Assembly: GCF_039537585.1 (NCBI RefSeq)
Contig: NZ_BAABAU010000001.1
Location: 1,116,001 to 1,180,000 of the forward strand
Direction of reading: 5' to 3'
Length of the DNA stretch: 64,000 nucleotides
Origin: Frondihabitans peucedani
GTDB taxonomy: Bacteria; Actinomycetota; Actinomycetes; Actinomycetales; Microbacteriaceae
The position numbers were made by a program, and so were the translations under genes. Shown here piece by piece: positions 26,519-36,204 of this stretch. A model generated the notes under the pieces. The model saw nothing but the letters and a program-made list of their open reading frames with translations. It ran no database searches and was not told the origin of the DNA. Numbering within the stretch: position 1 is the stretch's first letter; every line of letters starts with the position of its first letter.

Positions 26519-26600
26519 TGCGAAGACCATACCTCGATCTGAATTGACAAACAAACAAAATCAGAGCTAAAAATGCAGCAACAGACATTTGTTTGCGCTT
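26519..26600. promoter_or_regulatory. Divergent promoters and likely DeoR-type operator (ptsI / DeoR-ptsH)
   Basis: CAAACAAACAAAA (26548-26560) and TTTGTTTG (26588-26595) form inverted repeats. On the plus strand TTGACA (26544-26549), 18 bp and TAAAAA (26568-26573) make a promoter for the regulator. On the minus strand TTGTTT (26554-26549), 17 bp and TATGGT (26531-26526) make one for ptsI. Both -35 boxes lie inside the repeats, so a bound repressor would block both. The region is strikingly AT-rich for this genome. Confidence 0.7.
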
Positions 26601-26651
26601 GGATTCCTCGCAAGAGGGTTCAAAATGCCCATTTCGCCTTGATGAGGACCG

Positions 26652-27422
26652 ATGTACGCTCCAGAACGCCATCTGCGGATCGTCGAAGAGGCGAGGCAGC
26701 ACGGGCGTGTCGACGTCCGCGACCTCGCCGAGCTCCTCGAAGTCACCCCCGAGACCATCCGCCGGGACCTCACGAGTCTCGAGCGCCGCGGGCTCGTCCG
26801 GCGGGCCCACGGCGGCGCCATCCCGGTCGAGCGGATCACCTTCCACCCGGGCGTCGGCGACCGGGGCGGCATCAACACGGCCGAGAAGATGGTCATCGCG
26901 CAGGCGGCCGTCGACGAGATACCGGAGAACGGGTCGATCATCATCGACGCCGGCACCTCCACGATCCTGCTCGCCCAGATGCTGCCCTCCGACCGCGGCC
27001 TGACCGTCGTCACCCACTCGCTGCCCGTCGCCATGGCGGTCGCGAGCCGCCCGGGGATCGACCTGCACCTGCTCGGCGGCAGCGTCCGGCGCGACTCCCT
27101 GGCCGGCGTCGGCACCTGGACGCACCAGCTCGTCGGCATGGTGTCGGTCGACGCCGCGTTCATCAGCGTCGGGGGCATCACGCCCGAGCGCGGCCTCACG
27201 ACGCACAACATCGCCGAAGCCGCCGTGAAGTCGGCGCTGATCAAGGCGGCGCGCCGGAGCATCCTGCTTGCAGACCACACCAAGTTCGGGCGCGAGGAGT
27301 TCGGCCGGGTCGCCCCGATCGCCGCGATCGATACGATCATCACCGACCCCGCCGTCAACCTCGACCTCGTCCGCGAGGTGGAGGGCGCCGGCACCGAGGT
27401 CTTCTGGCCCGGCCGGAACTGA
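26652..27422 (+). CDS. DeoR/GlpR-family transcriptional regulator of the mannitol/PTS genes
   Basis: A 256-residue repressor. The N-terminal helix-turn-helix (about 18-55) has the DeoR signature VTPETIRRDLTSLERRGLVR. The C-terminal DeoRC sensor domain has DAGTSTILLA, SVRRDSLAGVGT and DHTKFGREEF, which bind a phosphorylated sugar. It is divergent from ptsI across a palindromic operator, so autoregulation and control of mannitol uptake are likely, with a sugar phosphate as inducer. ATG 26652 follows GATGAGGACCG. ptsH lies 76 bp downstream on the same strand. Confidence 0.9.
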   Translation: MYAPERHLRIVEEARQHGRVDVRDLAELLEVTPETIRRDLTSLERRGLVRRAHGGAIPVERITFHPGVGDRGGINTAEKMVIAQAAVDEIPENGSIIIDAGTSTILLAQMLPSDRGLTVVTHSLPVAMAVASRPGIDLHLLGGSVRRDSLAGVGTWTHQLVGMVSVDAAFISVGGITPERGLTTHNIAEAAVKSALIKAARRSILLADHTKFGREEFGRVAPIAAIDTIITDPAVNLDLVREVEGAGTEVFWPGRN

Positions 27423-27498
27423 TCCGGCAGGGCCCGACCGGCTGCGGCAGGCCCGCAGCGCGTACCGTCACACGAACACGACCATCTCGAGGAGCACC

Positions 27499-27768
27499 AT
27501 GTCCGAAGCCACCCGCACCGTCACCGTCGCCAGCTCCTCCGGGCTGCACGCTCGTCCGGCCTCGCTGTTCGTCCAGACCGTGACCGCGTCCGGCCACCAG
27601 GTGACAATCGCCAAGGGCGACAAGTCGGTCAACGCGTCGAGCATCCTCGGCCTCCTGGGCCTCGGCGTCAACACGCGCGACGAGGTCGTCCTGACGGTCT
27701 CCGGCGACGACGCCGAGACGACGGCCGACTCGCTCGTCACGTTCCTCACCACCGACCACGACGCCTGA
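27499..27768 (+). CDS. ptsH: PTS phosphocarrier protein HPr
   Basis: An 89-residue HPr. The phosphoacceptor is His17 in SGLHARPAS. The region around the usual regulatory serine reads KSVNASSILGLLGLGV, so an HPr kinase site cannot be excluded, although that kinase is generally absent from actinobacteria. GAGGAG sits just before ATG 27499; earlier in-frame sequence is not HPr. It relays phosphate from EI (24.8 kb) to MtlF and possibly to the orphan EIIA at 4 kb. Confidence 0.95.
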   Translation: MSEATRTVTVASSSGLHARPASLFVQTVTASGHQVTIAKGDKSVNASSILGLLGLGVNTRDEVVLTVSGDDAETTADSLVTFLTTDHDA

Positions 27769-27802
27769 GCCCCGACCGGCCTCCGGCGTCGGCGGGTGTC
27801 AG

Positions 27803-27815
27803 TAGTCTTTCGGCA
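27803..27815 (+). promoter_or_regulatory. Leaderless-type -10 element of xthA
   Basis: TAGTCT (27803-27808) followed by 6 nt and ATG 27815, without a Shine-Dalgarno sequence. Confidence 0.5.
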
Positions 27816-28660
27816 TGGGAACACGCCTGCGTCTCGCCTCGATCAACACCAACGGAATCCGCGCCGCGTACCGCAAGGGCATGGGCGAGTGGCTCGACGG
27901 GCGTGACGTCGACATCCTGGCGATCCAGGAGGTCCGCGCGTCGACCGACGACATCCAGGGGCTGCTCGGTCCGGAGTGGAGCGTCCTGCACGACGAGGCC
28001 AGCGCGAAGGGCCGCGCCGGCGTCGCTCTGGCGAGCCGTCGCGCCGCCGAGATCCACCGCGTCGACCTCGGCGCCAAGACCTTCGACAGCGCCGGCCGCT
28101 GGCTGGAGGCCGACTACGACGTCGACGGCACGATCGTGACCGTCGTGAGCACCTACGTGCACTCGGGCGAGGCCGACACCCCCAAGCAAGACGAGAAGTG
28201 GAAGTTCCTCGACGCCATGTCGAGGCGCCTGCCGCAGCTGCAGAAGCACAACGAGCTCGCCGTCGTCGTGGGCGACCTCAACGTCGGGCACACTTCGCTC
28301 GACATCAAGAACTGGCGCGGCAACGTCAAGCGGGCCGGGTTCCTGCCGCGCGAGCGCGCCTACTTCGACCGCTTCTTCGGGCCCGCGGGCAAGAAGGTCG
28401 AAGGCGCCGACGGCTCCACCGGCAAGGGCCTCGGCTGGGTCGACGTGGGTCGCCGCGCGGCCGGAGACGTCGACGGGCCGTACACCTGGTGGTCCTGGCG
28501 CGGCGCCGCCTTCGACAACGACACCGGCTGGCGCATCGACTACCAGATGGCCACCCCGGCCCTCGCCGAGCGCGTGACGAGCTACACCGTCGACCGCGCC
28601 GAGTCGTACGACAAGCGCTGGTCCGACCACACGCCGGTCGTCGTCGACTACGACATCTAG
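27815..28660 (+). CDS. xthA: Exodeoxyribonuclease III / AP endonuclease
   Basis: DNA repair nuclease of the EEP superfamily, 281 residues, cutting at abasic sites and trimming 3' ends. Visible active-site motifs are ASINTNGIRAA (metal-binding Asn), AIQEVRAS (metal Glu), VVGDLNVGHT (Asp/Asn) and a terminal WSDHTPVVVDYDI (catalytic Asp-His). The start is supported by the -10 box 6 nt upstream. trpS follows after 48 nt. Confidence 0.93.
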   Translation: MGTRLRLASINTNGIRAAYRKGMGEWLDGRDVDILAIQEVRASTDDIQGLLGPEWSVLHDEASAKGRAGVALASRRAAEIHRVDLGAKTFDSAGRWLEADYDVDGTIVTVVSTYVHSGEADTPKQDEKWKFLDAMSRRLPQLQKHNELAVVVGDLNVGHTSLDIKNWRGNVKRAGFLPRERAYFDRFFGPAGKKVEGADGSTGKGLGWVDVGRRAAGDVDGPYTWWSWRGAAFDNDTGWRIDYQMATPALAERVTSYTVDRAESYDKRWSDHTPVVVDYDI

Positions 28661-29734
<1,074 letters not shown>

Positions 29735-29738
29735 ACCC

Positions 29739-30308
29739 GTGCAGCCGTTCGTCCTCGAGTCGCCCCGGCTGCGGCTCGAGGTGCCCCGCACCGCCGACAC
29801 CGTCGCGATCCACGACTGCTGCCAGGACGAGGAGCTCCAGCGCTTCACGACCGTCCCGGTGCCGTACACCTTCGGCGACGCACAGTTCTTCGTCTCGCAG
29901 ATCGTCGAGCGCGGCTGGCTGACCGGCCGCGAGTACACCTGGGGTCTGCGCCTGCCCGGGTCCGACGTGCTGGTCGGCATGATCAGCATCCGGTTGAGAG
30001 ACCGCGACGTCGGCTTCTGGCTCGCCGCCGACCTCCGCGGCCGCGGACTCATGACCGAGGCCCTGCGGCTCGTCGCCGACTGGGCCTTCTCGGAGGGCCT
30101 CGACGACGTCCTGTGGGAGGGCTATGTCGGCAACCTCGGCTCCGCGGGCGTGGCCCGCAAGGCCGGGTTCACCTACACCGGCACCGGCCCCGGGCTGCAG
30201 CCGGATCGAGACCGAGGGCATCCGCAGTGCTGGAAGGCGCGCCTCGGCCGCGACGACGACCGGACCGAGAAGGCCGGCTGGCCGCCCGAGACGAGGGGCG
30301 CGGTCTGA
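29739..30308 (+). CDS. GNAT-family N-acetyltransferase (RimJ/RimL-like)
   Basis: A 189-residue acetyltransferase that uses acetyl-CoA on an unknown amine. It begins QPFVLESPRLRLEVP, the usual entry strand of RimJ/RimL proteins. The middle has GFWLAADLRGRGLMTEALRL, the acetyl-CoA pyrophosphate loop, and the later GNLGSAGVARKAGF helix is typical. GTG 29739 begins the domain 4 nt after the trpS stop, so it is probably co-transcribed. Target: possibly a ribosomal protein or a small molecule; nothing here decides it. Confidence 0.8.
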   Translation: MQPFVLESPRLRLEVPRTADTVAIHDCCQDEELQRFTTVPVPYTFGDAQFFVSQIVERGWLTGREYTWGLRLPGSDVLVGMISIRLRDRDVGFWLAADLRGRGLMTEALRLVADWAFSEGLDDVLWEGYVGNLGSAGVARKAGFTYTGTGPGLQPDRDRGHPQCWKARLGRDDDRTEKAGWPPETRGAV

Positions 30309-30429
30309 CCGTCCCGGGCACGAGTCGCTCGACGCCGAGCCTTCGCGCACCGTCCGAGGAATACGCCTCCCGGGCGCGTGTTGGCTATGGTCTAGTGCGC
30401 GCCCCGCGCCGAGCCGAGAGAGCCCACCC

Positions 30430-31467
30430 GTGAACCCCACCCCTCCGAGCGACACCGAAGAGCGAGCCATGCGGCACGCGCTGTCGCTCGCGTCGAACGG
30501 ACCGGCGACCGGCGTGAACCCGCGGGTCGGGTGCGTGATCCTGCGCGGAGACGGCTCGATCGCCGCCGAGGGCTGGCACCGCGGGGCCGGAACCCCCCAC
30601 GCCGAGGTCGACGCCCTCGCCCGGCTCGCGCCCGGCGAGGCGGCCGGGCTGACCGCCGTGGTCACCCTCGAGCCCTGCAACCACCACGGCCGGACGGGCC
30701 CCTGCAGCGAGGCCCTCCTCGACGCCGGGGTGGCCCGCGTCGTCTTCTCCGTCGACGACCCCGGTGAGCACTCCGCCGGCGGGGCCGAGCGCCTCGCCGA
30801 GGCCGGCGTCGCCGTCGTCTCGGGCGTCCTCGTCGACGAGGGCACCGAGTTCCTCCGCCGCTGGCTCACCTCCGAGAGGCTCCGCCGCCCGTTCGTCACC
30901 GTCAAGTGGGCGTCGAGCCTCGACGGGCGGGTGGCTGCCGCCGACGGCAGCAGCCGCTGGATCACCGGCACCGCGGCCCGCCAGCACGTGCACGAGCAGC
31001 GCGCCGCCCACGACGCGATCCTCGTCGGCACCGGCACCGTCCTGGCCGACGACCCGAGCCTGACCGCCCGCGGGGACGCCGGAGAGCTGCTCCCCCATCA
31101 GCCCAGACCCGTGATCGTGGGCGAGCGGGCGGTGCCGCGCGATGCGAGCATCCTGCGCCACCCGCGCGGCACGATCGAGCTCCGCACGCGCGACCTCGAG
31201 AAGGCGCTCGGCGAGCTCTACGCCGACGAGATCCGGAGCGTCTTCGTGGAGGGAGGGCCGACGATCGCGACCGAGCTCGTCCGCCTGGGCCTCGCCGACG
31301 ACATCCTGGTCTACCTCGCCCCGACGCTGATCGGCGGGCCGAGGCTCGCCCTGGGCGACGTCGGGGTCCGCTCCATCGACGACCAGCAGCGCCTCCGGGT
31401 GATGTCGGTCACACCCCTCGGCGACGATCTCGCGATCCTCGCCCGCACCCAGAGTGGGAGCTCCTGA
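30430..31467 (+). CDS. ribD: Bifunctional riboflavin biosynthesis deaminase/reductase
   Basis: Carries out the second and third steps of riboflavin synthesis on the pyrimidine intermediate. 345 residues. The N-terminal deaminase has zinc ligands HAE (57-59), Cys83 and Cys92 in EPCNHHGRTGPC. The C-terminal NADPH reductase starts near 147 (VTVKWASSLDGRVA) and has VEGGPTIATEL. GTG 30430 follows GAGAGAG. It overlaps ribA by one base (TGATG). No FMN riboswitch precedes it, and ribE, ribB and ribH are not adjacent. Confidence 0.93.
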   Translation: MNPTPPSDTEERAMRHALSLASNGPATGVNPRVGCVILRGDGSIAAEGWHRGAGTPHAEVDALARLAPGEAAGLTAVVTLEPCNHHGRTGPCSEALLDAGVARVVFSVDDPGEHSAGGAERLAEAGVAVVSGVLVDEGTEFLRRWLTSERLRRPFVTVKWASSLDGRVAAADGSSRWITGTAARQHVHEQRAAHDAILVGTGTVLADDPSLTARGDAGELLPHQPRPVIVGERAVPRDASILRHPRGTIELRTRDLEKALGELYADEIRSVFVEGGPTIATELVRLGLADDILVYLAPTLIGGPRLALGDVGVRSIDDQQRLRVMSVTPLGDDLAILARTQSGSS

Positions 31468-32105
31468 TGACCGACACCCCCGCCGTGCGCCCGCACGTCT
31501 CCTTCGAGGTCGAGACGACCGTCCCGACCGGCCACGGCACGTTCCGCATGCGCGCCTACCACGACCTCGACACCGGAGCCGATCACATCGCCATCGTCTC
31601 GGGCACCCCCGGTGACGGCGCGCTCGTCCGCGTCCACTCCGAGTGCCTCACCGGCGAGGCGTTCGGCTCGCTCAAGTGCGAGTGCGGGCCGCAGCTCGAC
31701 GCGGCGCTCGACACGATCCACAACCACGGCGGCGTCGTCGTCTACCTGCGCGGCCAGGAGGGGCGCGGCATCGGCCTCATCAACAAGCTCCGCGCCTACA
31801 AGCTGCAGGAGGAGGGGCTCGACACGCTCGACGCCAACCTCGCGCTCGGTCTGCCGGCGGATGCGCGGGAGTACGGGGCGGCGGCCGACATCCTGCGCGA
31901 TCTCGGCATCTCGAGGGTTCGTCTCCTCACGAACAATCCCGACAAGCGCGACCAGCTGACCGCGCACGACATCGAGGTCAGCGAGATGGTGCCGCTCGTC
32001 GTCGGCGTCGGCGCGTTCAACGAGGCCTACCTCGACACGAAGCGCGACCGGATGGGCCACCGGCTGCCCGGCGAGCTCGACACCGGCTTCGACCCGGTCG
32101 ACTGA
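31467..32105 (+). CDS. ribA: GTP cyclohydrolase II (stand-alone)
   Basis: Opens the imidazole ring of GTP to start riboflavin synthesis. 212 residues with zinc ligands Cys60, Cys71 and Cys73 in HSECLTGEAFGSLKCEC, catalytic region GQEGRGIGL and the C-terminal LLTNNPDKRDQL. It lacks the N-terminal RibB domain that many actinobacterial RibBA proteins carry. ATG 31467 shares its first base with the ribD stop, so translation is coupled. The other riboflavin genes must lie elsewhere. Confidence 0.93.
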   Translation: MTDTPAVRPHVSFEVETTVPTGHGTFRMRAYHDLDTGADHIAIVSGTPGDGALVRVHSECLTGEAFGSLKCECGPQLDAALDTIHNHGGVVVYLRGQEGRGIGLINKLRAYKLQEEGLDTLDANLALGLPADAREYGAAADILRDLGISRVRLLTNNPDKRDQLTAHDIEVSEMVPLVVGVGAFNEAYLDTKRDRMGHRLPGELDTGFDPVD

Positions 32106-32278
32106 GGGGGCCTCAGCCCTGAGGTAGGCTTGTCGCCTGATCGCCACAAGCGGTCGAACACTTCCCGGTGGCGACGACGCGGTGCGGAAGCGCCCGCATC
32201 ACCCTGCGCCGCCTCCCCGCGACCGCCACCTCCCGCACGCCCGACCAGCGTGCATCCGGTCTCGGAGATCACACCCCC

Positions 32279-33622
32279 ATGTCAACCAGCACTGCCTCCC
32301 CGACGCGCCCGGCGCCCGTCAACTCGAGGGCCCGCGTCATCGTCGCCAGCCTCATCGGCACCTCGATCGAGTTCTACGACTTCTACGTCTACGCGACCGC
32401 CGCCGTCCTCGTCTTCCCCACCCTGTTCTTCGCGAACGCCGACCCGACGGTCGCGCTCCTGGCGTCGTTCGCCGTCTTCGGCGTCGCTTTCATCGCGCGC
32501 CCGGTCGGCTCGATCGTGTTCGGCCACTTCGGCGACCGGATCGGCCGCAAGAACACCCTCATCGCGTCCCTCCTCACCATGGGGATCGCGACGTTCCTCA
32601 TCGGCGTGCTGCCCCCGGCGTCGGCTGGCGGCTGGCACGTGCTGGCGCCGACCTGCCTCGTGATCCTGCGCTTCGCCCAGGGCTTCGGGCTCGGCGGCGA
32701 ATGGAGCGGCGCGGCCCTCCTCGCGACCGAGAACGCGCCCGAGGGCCGCCGTGCGGTCTACGGCACGTTCCCGCAGCTCGGCGCGCCGATCGGCTTCATG
32801 ATCGCCAACGGGCTCTTCCTGATCCTCAACGTGACCATGTCGGCCGAGGCGTTCGCGTCGTGGGGCTGGCGGATCCCGTTCCTGGCCAGCGCGATCCTGG
32901 TCGCCGTGGGCCTCTACGCCCGGTTCAAGCTCGTCGAGACCCCCGCGTTCACGAAGGTCGTCGAGACCGGGAACGTGTCGCGCCTGCCGCTCGGGCGGGT
33001 GTTCCGGACGAGCTGGCGGCAGCTGATCCTCGGCACGTTCATCATGCTGGCGACCTACACGCTGTTCTACCTGATGACCACGTTCACGCTGACCTACGGC
33101 ACGACGCCGACCGCAGCCCCGGTCGCAGGGCTCGGCTACTCGCGCGAGTCGTTCCTCCTGATGCTGATCGTCGGAGTCGCGTTCTTCGGCATCTTCACGC
33201 TCGTCTCCGGGCCACTCGCGGAGCGCTTCGGGCGCCGCAGGCTGCTGCTGGCGGTGACCGCCGGGATCCTGGTCTTCGGGTTCCTGTTCGCGCCGCTGTT
33301 CGCCGCAGGCTTCGCGGGGGCGCAGGGCCTGCTGATCATCGGGTTCATCCTGATGGGCCTCACGTTCGGCCCCATGGGCGCCGTCCTGCCCGAGCTGTTC
33401 CCGGCGAACGTCCGCTACACAGGATCCGCGATCAGCTACAACGTGGCGAGCATCCTGGGCGCCGCTGTCGCCCCCTTCATCGCCGTCGCGCTCTGGAAGG
33501 CGGCCTCCGGGAGCACCTGGCTCGTCGGCGTGTACCTGTCCGCCATGGCTCTGATCACGCTGGTTGCGCTGTTCCTCAGCCGCGAGACGCGCGACGTCGA
33601 CTACTCGAGCAACCTGAAGTAG
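32279..33622 (+). CDS. MFS transporter, metabolite:H+ symporter (MHS) family
   Basis: A 12-span carrier of 447 residues. The family marks are IEFYDFYVYATAAVLVFP in the first span, GHFGDRIGRKNTLI in the 2-3 loop and GLGGEWSGAALLATENAP after span 4, all typical of MHS members such as ShiA, ProP and KgtP. It probably imports a carboxylate, shikimate-like compound or osmolyte with protons. The 173-bp upstream gap contains CCTCAG/CTGAGG and GCTTGT/ACAAGC inverted repeats but no gene. A hairpin follows its stop. Confidence 0.85.
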   Translation: MSTSTASPTRPAPVNSRARVIVASLIGTSIEFYDFYVYATAAVLVFPTLFFANADPTVALLASFAVFGVAFIARPVGSIVFGHFGDRIGRKNTLIASLLTMGIATFLIGVLPPASAGGWHVLAPTCLVILRFAQGFGLGGEWSGAALLATENAPEGRRAVYGTFPQLGAPIGFMIANGLFLILNVTMSAEAFASWGWRIPFLASAILVAVGLYARFKLVETPAFTKVVETGNVSRLPLGRVFRTSWRQLILGTFIMLATYTLFYLMTTFTLTYGTTPTAAPVAGLGYSRESFLLMLIVGVAFFGIFTLVSGPLAERFGRRRLLLAVTAGILVFGFLFAPLFAAGFAGAQGLLIIGFILMGLTFGPMGAVLPELFPANVRYTGSAISYNVASILGAAVAPFIAVALWKAASGSTWLVGVYLSAMALITLVALFLSRETRDVDYSSNLK

Positions 33623-33640
33623 CCGCCTCTCCTCCCCCGA

Positions 33641-33679
33641 CGGCCCCTTGCGCGTGTTCTCCACAGGCGCAGGGGGCCG
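33641..33679 (+). terminator. Hairpin after the MFS gene
   Basis: CGGCCCCTTGCGC pairs with GCGCAGGGGGCCG around an 13-nt loop. No T-run follows, so terminator activity is likely but not certain. Confidence 0.55.
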
Positions 33680-33704
33680 TACTCGTCGCCCAGCCGGGCG
33701 AGCC

Positions 33705-33710
33705 TAAAAT
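33705..33710 (+). promoter_or_regulatory. -10 box upstream of ABC exporter gene
   Basis: CTAAAATC gives TAAAAT at 33705-33710, 34 nt before ATG 33745. A leader with AAGGAC lies between. Confidence 0.4.
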
Positions 33711-33744
33711 CGAGCGCAGGATCACCACGCCTCGAAGGACGTCC

Positions 33745-35760
33745 ATGAGCTCCGACACCACCGCACGGCCCGCCCCCGACCCGGCTTCGCCTTCGGCGTC
33801 CTCCCGTGGTGCCGCGCCGGCTCCTCGCCCCACACCCGCCCCCGCTCCCCGTCGGGCACGCGGTCTCGGCCGGGGCAGGTCGAAGCGCGTCCGCCCACCG
33901 AAGCTCGACCGGAACGGCAGGCCGATCCCCGAGGGCCCTCGCGCCACCTTCTCGCAGCTGCTGCCGTTCCTCTTCGAGCACAAGCCGATGCTCGCCGTGA
34001 TCATCGTGCTGAGCGTCCTCGGCGCTGCAGCGTCGCTCGCGCAGCCCCTGCTGGTCAACCAGGTGATCGGCTTCGTGCAGGCGAACAAGCCCCTCGGCAC
34101 GCTCGTCTTCCTGCTCGTCGCCCTCGTCGTCGTCTCCGGGCTCCTCAGCGGGTTCCAGCACTACCTCCTGCAGCGCACCGGCGAAGCCGTCGTCCTCTCG
34201 AGCCGGCGCCGGCTGGTGTCGCGGCTCCTGCACCTGCCCATCAGCGAGTTCGACGCGCGTCGCACCGGCGACCTCGTCTCGCGGGTCGGCTCCGACACGA
34301 CGCTGCTGCGGGCCGTCCTCACGCAGGGCCTCGTCGACGCGATCGGCGGCTCCCTCACGTTCGTCGGCGCCATCGTCGGCATGGCGATCATCGACCCCGT
34401 CCTCCTCGGGCTCACCGTGCTCGTGGTCGCCGCGTCGGTCGCGGTCGTCGTCACGCTCTCCGGCCGCATCCGCGTGGCCAGCCAGCGCGCCCAGCGGAAG
34501 GTCGGCGACCTCACCGCCGCCGTCGAGCGGTCGATCTCGTCCATCCGCACGGTCCGGGCCTCCGGTGCGACCGAGCGCGAGATCGCCGCGATCGACATCG
34601 ACTCCGAGGGCGCCTACGACCGCGGCCTCGAGGTCGCCAGCGCGTCCGCCGTCGTCGTGCCGATCGCCAGCGTCGCGATGCAGGTCAGCTTCCTGGTCGT
34701 CCTCGGCGTGGGCGGCTACCGGGTCGCCTCAGGAGCCGACACGATCGCGCAGCTCGTGTCGTTCATCCTGTTCCTGTTCCTCATGATCATGCCGCTCGGG
34801 CAGGCCTTCGGCGCCGTCACGAGCGTCAACTCCGCGCTCGGTGCGCTCGGTCGCATCCAGGAGATCATCGACCTCCCGAGCGAGACCGACGACGACGCCA
34901 GGATCGCGGCCACCGTCGCCGGTCCTGCCGCGACTCCCGCCTCGCCGGCCGACACCACGAGCGCGATCCGCTTCGAGGGCGTCGAGTTCTCCTACCCGGC
35001 CGCCCCCGTCGAGGGCGAGGATGCCTCTTCCGTGGTCGCCGCCGCGGCCGGCCCCTCCGCCGGACCCTCGGCCGACGACCTGACGGTGCTCCGCGGCGTG
35101 AGCTTCGACGTGCAGCGCGGCCGACGGACCGCCCTCGTCGGCCCGTCGGGAGCAGGCAAGTCGACGATCCTGGCGCTCATCGAGCGGTTCTACGACCCGA
35201 CGGCCGGCACGATCACGCTGGGCGGCACCGACATCCGCGTTCTCGACCGAGGCGAGCTGCGCGCGCAGATCGGCTACGTCGAGCAGGACGCCCCGGTGCT
35301 CGCGGGCACGATCCGCGACAACCTGGTCCTCGGCTCGCCCGACGCGACCGACGACGACTGCCGCCGCGTGCTCGAGGCCGTGAACCTCACGGCCGTCCTC
35401 GAGCGCGGGGAGCACGGCCTCGACGCGCAGGTCGGCGAAGACGGCGTGATGCTCTCCGGTGGCGAGAAGCAGCGTCTCGCCATCGCACGGACCCTGCTGG
35501 CCGCGCCGCCGATCCTGCTGCTCGACGAGTCCACCTCGTCGCTCGACGGCATCAACGAGCAGCGCCTGCGGGAGGCCATCGACGCCGTGGCCGAGAACCG
35601 CACGCTCATCGTCATCGCGCACCGGCTGTCGACCGTCGTCGACTCCGACCAGATCGTCGTGCTCGAGCAGGGCCGCGTCGTCGGCGTCGGCACCCACTCG
35701 GAGCTCGTCGTCTCGACGCCCCTCTACAAAGACCTCGCGAAGCACCAGCTGCTCGTGTAG
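33745..35760 (+). CDS. ABC half-transporter (MsbA/LmrA-type exporter)
   Basis: A 671-residue permease-ATPase that should work as a homodimer. A Pro/Arg-rich cytosolic tail (about 1-75) precedes six membrane spans (about 85-390). The ATPase has Walker A GPSGAGKST, signature LSGGEKQRLAIAR, Walker B ILLLDE and H-loop IAHRLST. Between the membrane domain and Walker A there is an unusual Ala/Gly/Ser-rich insertion (VAAAAGPSAGPSADD). Substrate unknown: a lipid or drug is usual. It is flanked downstream by a large palindromic repeat array facing pncA. Confidence 0.88.
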   Translation: MSSDTTARPAPDPASPSASSRGAAPAPRPTPAPAPRRARGLGRGRSKRVRPPKLDRNGRPIPEGPRATFSQLLPFLFEHKPMLAVIIVLSVLGAAASLAQPLLVNQVIGFVQANKPLGTLVFLLVALVVVSGLLSGFQHYLLQRTGEAVVLSSRRRLVSRLLHLPISEFDARRTGDLVSRVGSDTTLLRAVLTQGLVDAIGGSLTFVGAIVGMAIIDPVLLGLTVLVVAASVAVVVTLSGRIRVASQRAQRKVGDLTAAVERSISSIRTVRASGATEREIAAIDIDSEGAYDRGLEVASASAVVVPIASVAMQVSFLVVLGVGGYRVASGADTIAQLVSFILFLFLMIMPLGQAFGAVTSVNSALGALGRIQEIIDLPSETDDDARIAATVAGPAATPASPADTTSAIRFEGVEFSYPAAPVEGEDASSVVAAAAGPSAGPSADDLTVLRGVSFDVQRGRRTALVGPSGAGKSTILALIERFYDPTAGTITLGGTDIRVLDRGELRAQIGYVEQDAPVLAGTIRDNLVLGSPDATDDDCRRVLEAVNLTAVLERGEHGLDAQVGEDGVMLSGGEKQRLAIARTLLAAPPILLLDESTSSLDGINEQRLREAIDAVAENRTLIVIAHRLSTVVDSDQIVVLEQGRVVGVGTHSELVVSTPLYKDLAKHQLLV

Positions 35761-35804
35761 GCGGTTGCTGTGCGGGGCGCTGCCGCTGGCGCTGGCGCTG
35801 GCGC

Positions 35805-36179
35805 CGCGATCGCAGTAGATGTCGCCTCGGGCCGGGCGCAGGCGACGACTACTGCGATCTCGCGGCACCGTCGCACGGCAGCAGCACACGCGCCGAGATC
35901 GCACTTCGACACGCCCCGGTCGCCCGCACGCCTGTCCAACTGCGATCTCGGCAGGCACCCGCGAGATCGCAGCAGATGTCGCGTCGGGCCCCGCCCACGC
36001 GACGACTACTGCGATCTCGCCGCGCCGTCGCACGGCCGCAGCACCCGCGCCGAGATCGCAGTTCGACACGCCCCGGTCGCCCCCACGCCTGTCCAACTGC
36101 GATCTCGGGGCAAGACACCCCCGAGATCGCAGTAGATGTCGCCTCGAGCCGGGCGCACGCGACGACTACTGCGATCTCG
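35805..36179. repeat. Array of five alternating palindromes (A-B-A-B-A) between convergent genes
   Basis: Type A elements (about 35805-35864, 35962-36019, 36122-36179) run CGAGATCGCAGTAG ... CTACTGCGATCTCG around a GC-rich loop with GTCGC/GCGAC inner pairing. Type B elements (35894-35950, 36051-36107) run CGAGATCGCAGTTCGACA ... TGTCCAACTGCGATCTCG. All share the outer CGAGATCGCA arm. Spacers are about 10-31 bp. The array fills the 444-bp gap 35761-36204 between the ABC exporter and pncA; an imperfect CGCTGG triplet run (35781-35801) precedes it. I see no gene in the gap. Confidence 0.93.
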
Positions 36180-36204
36180 CCGAGCGGCAGCGGCAGGCAG
36201 CGAG

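Noticed and set aside
30309-30429. FMN riboswitch (RFN element) before ribD
   Set aside because: None of the conserved RFN blocks is present in the 121-bp leader.
35805-36179. CRISPR array
   Set aside because: Units are palindromes of two alternating types with unequal spacers and no cas genes; this is a REP/BIME-like array.
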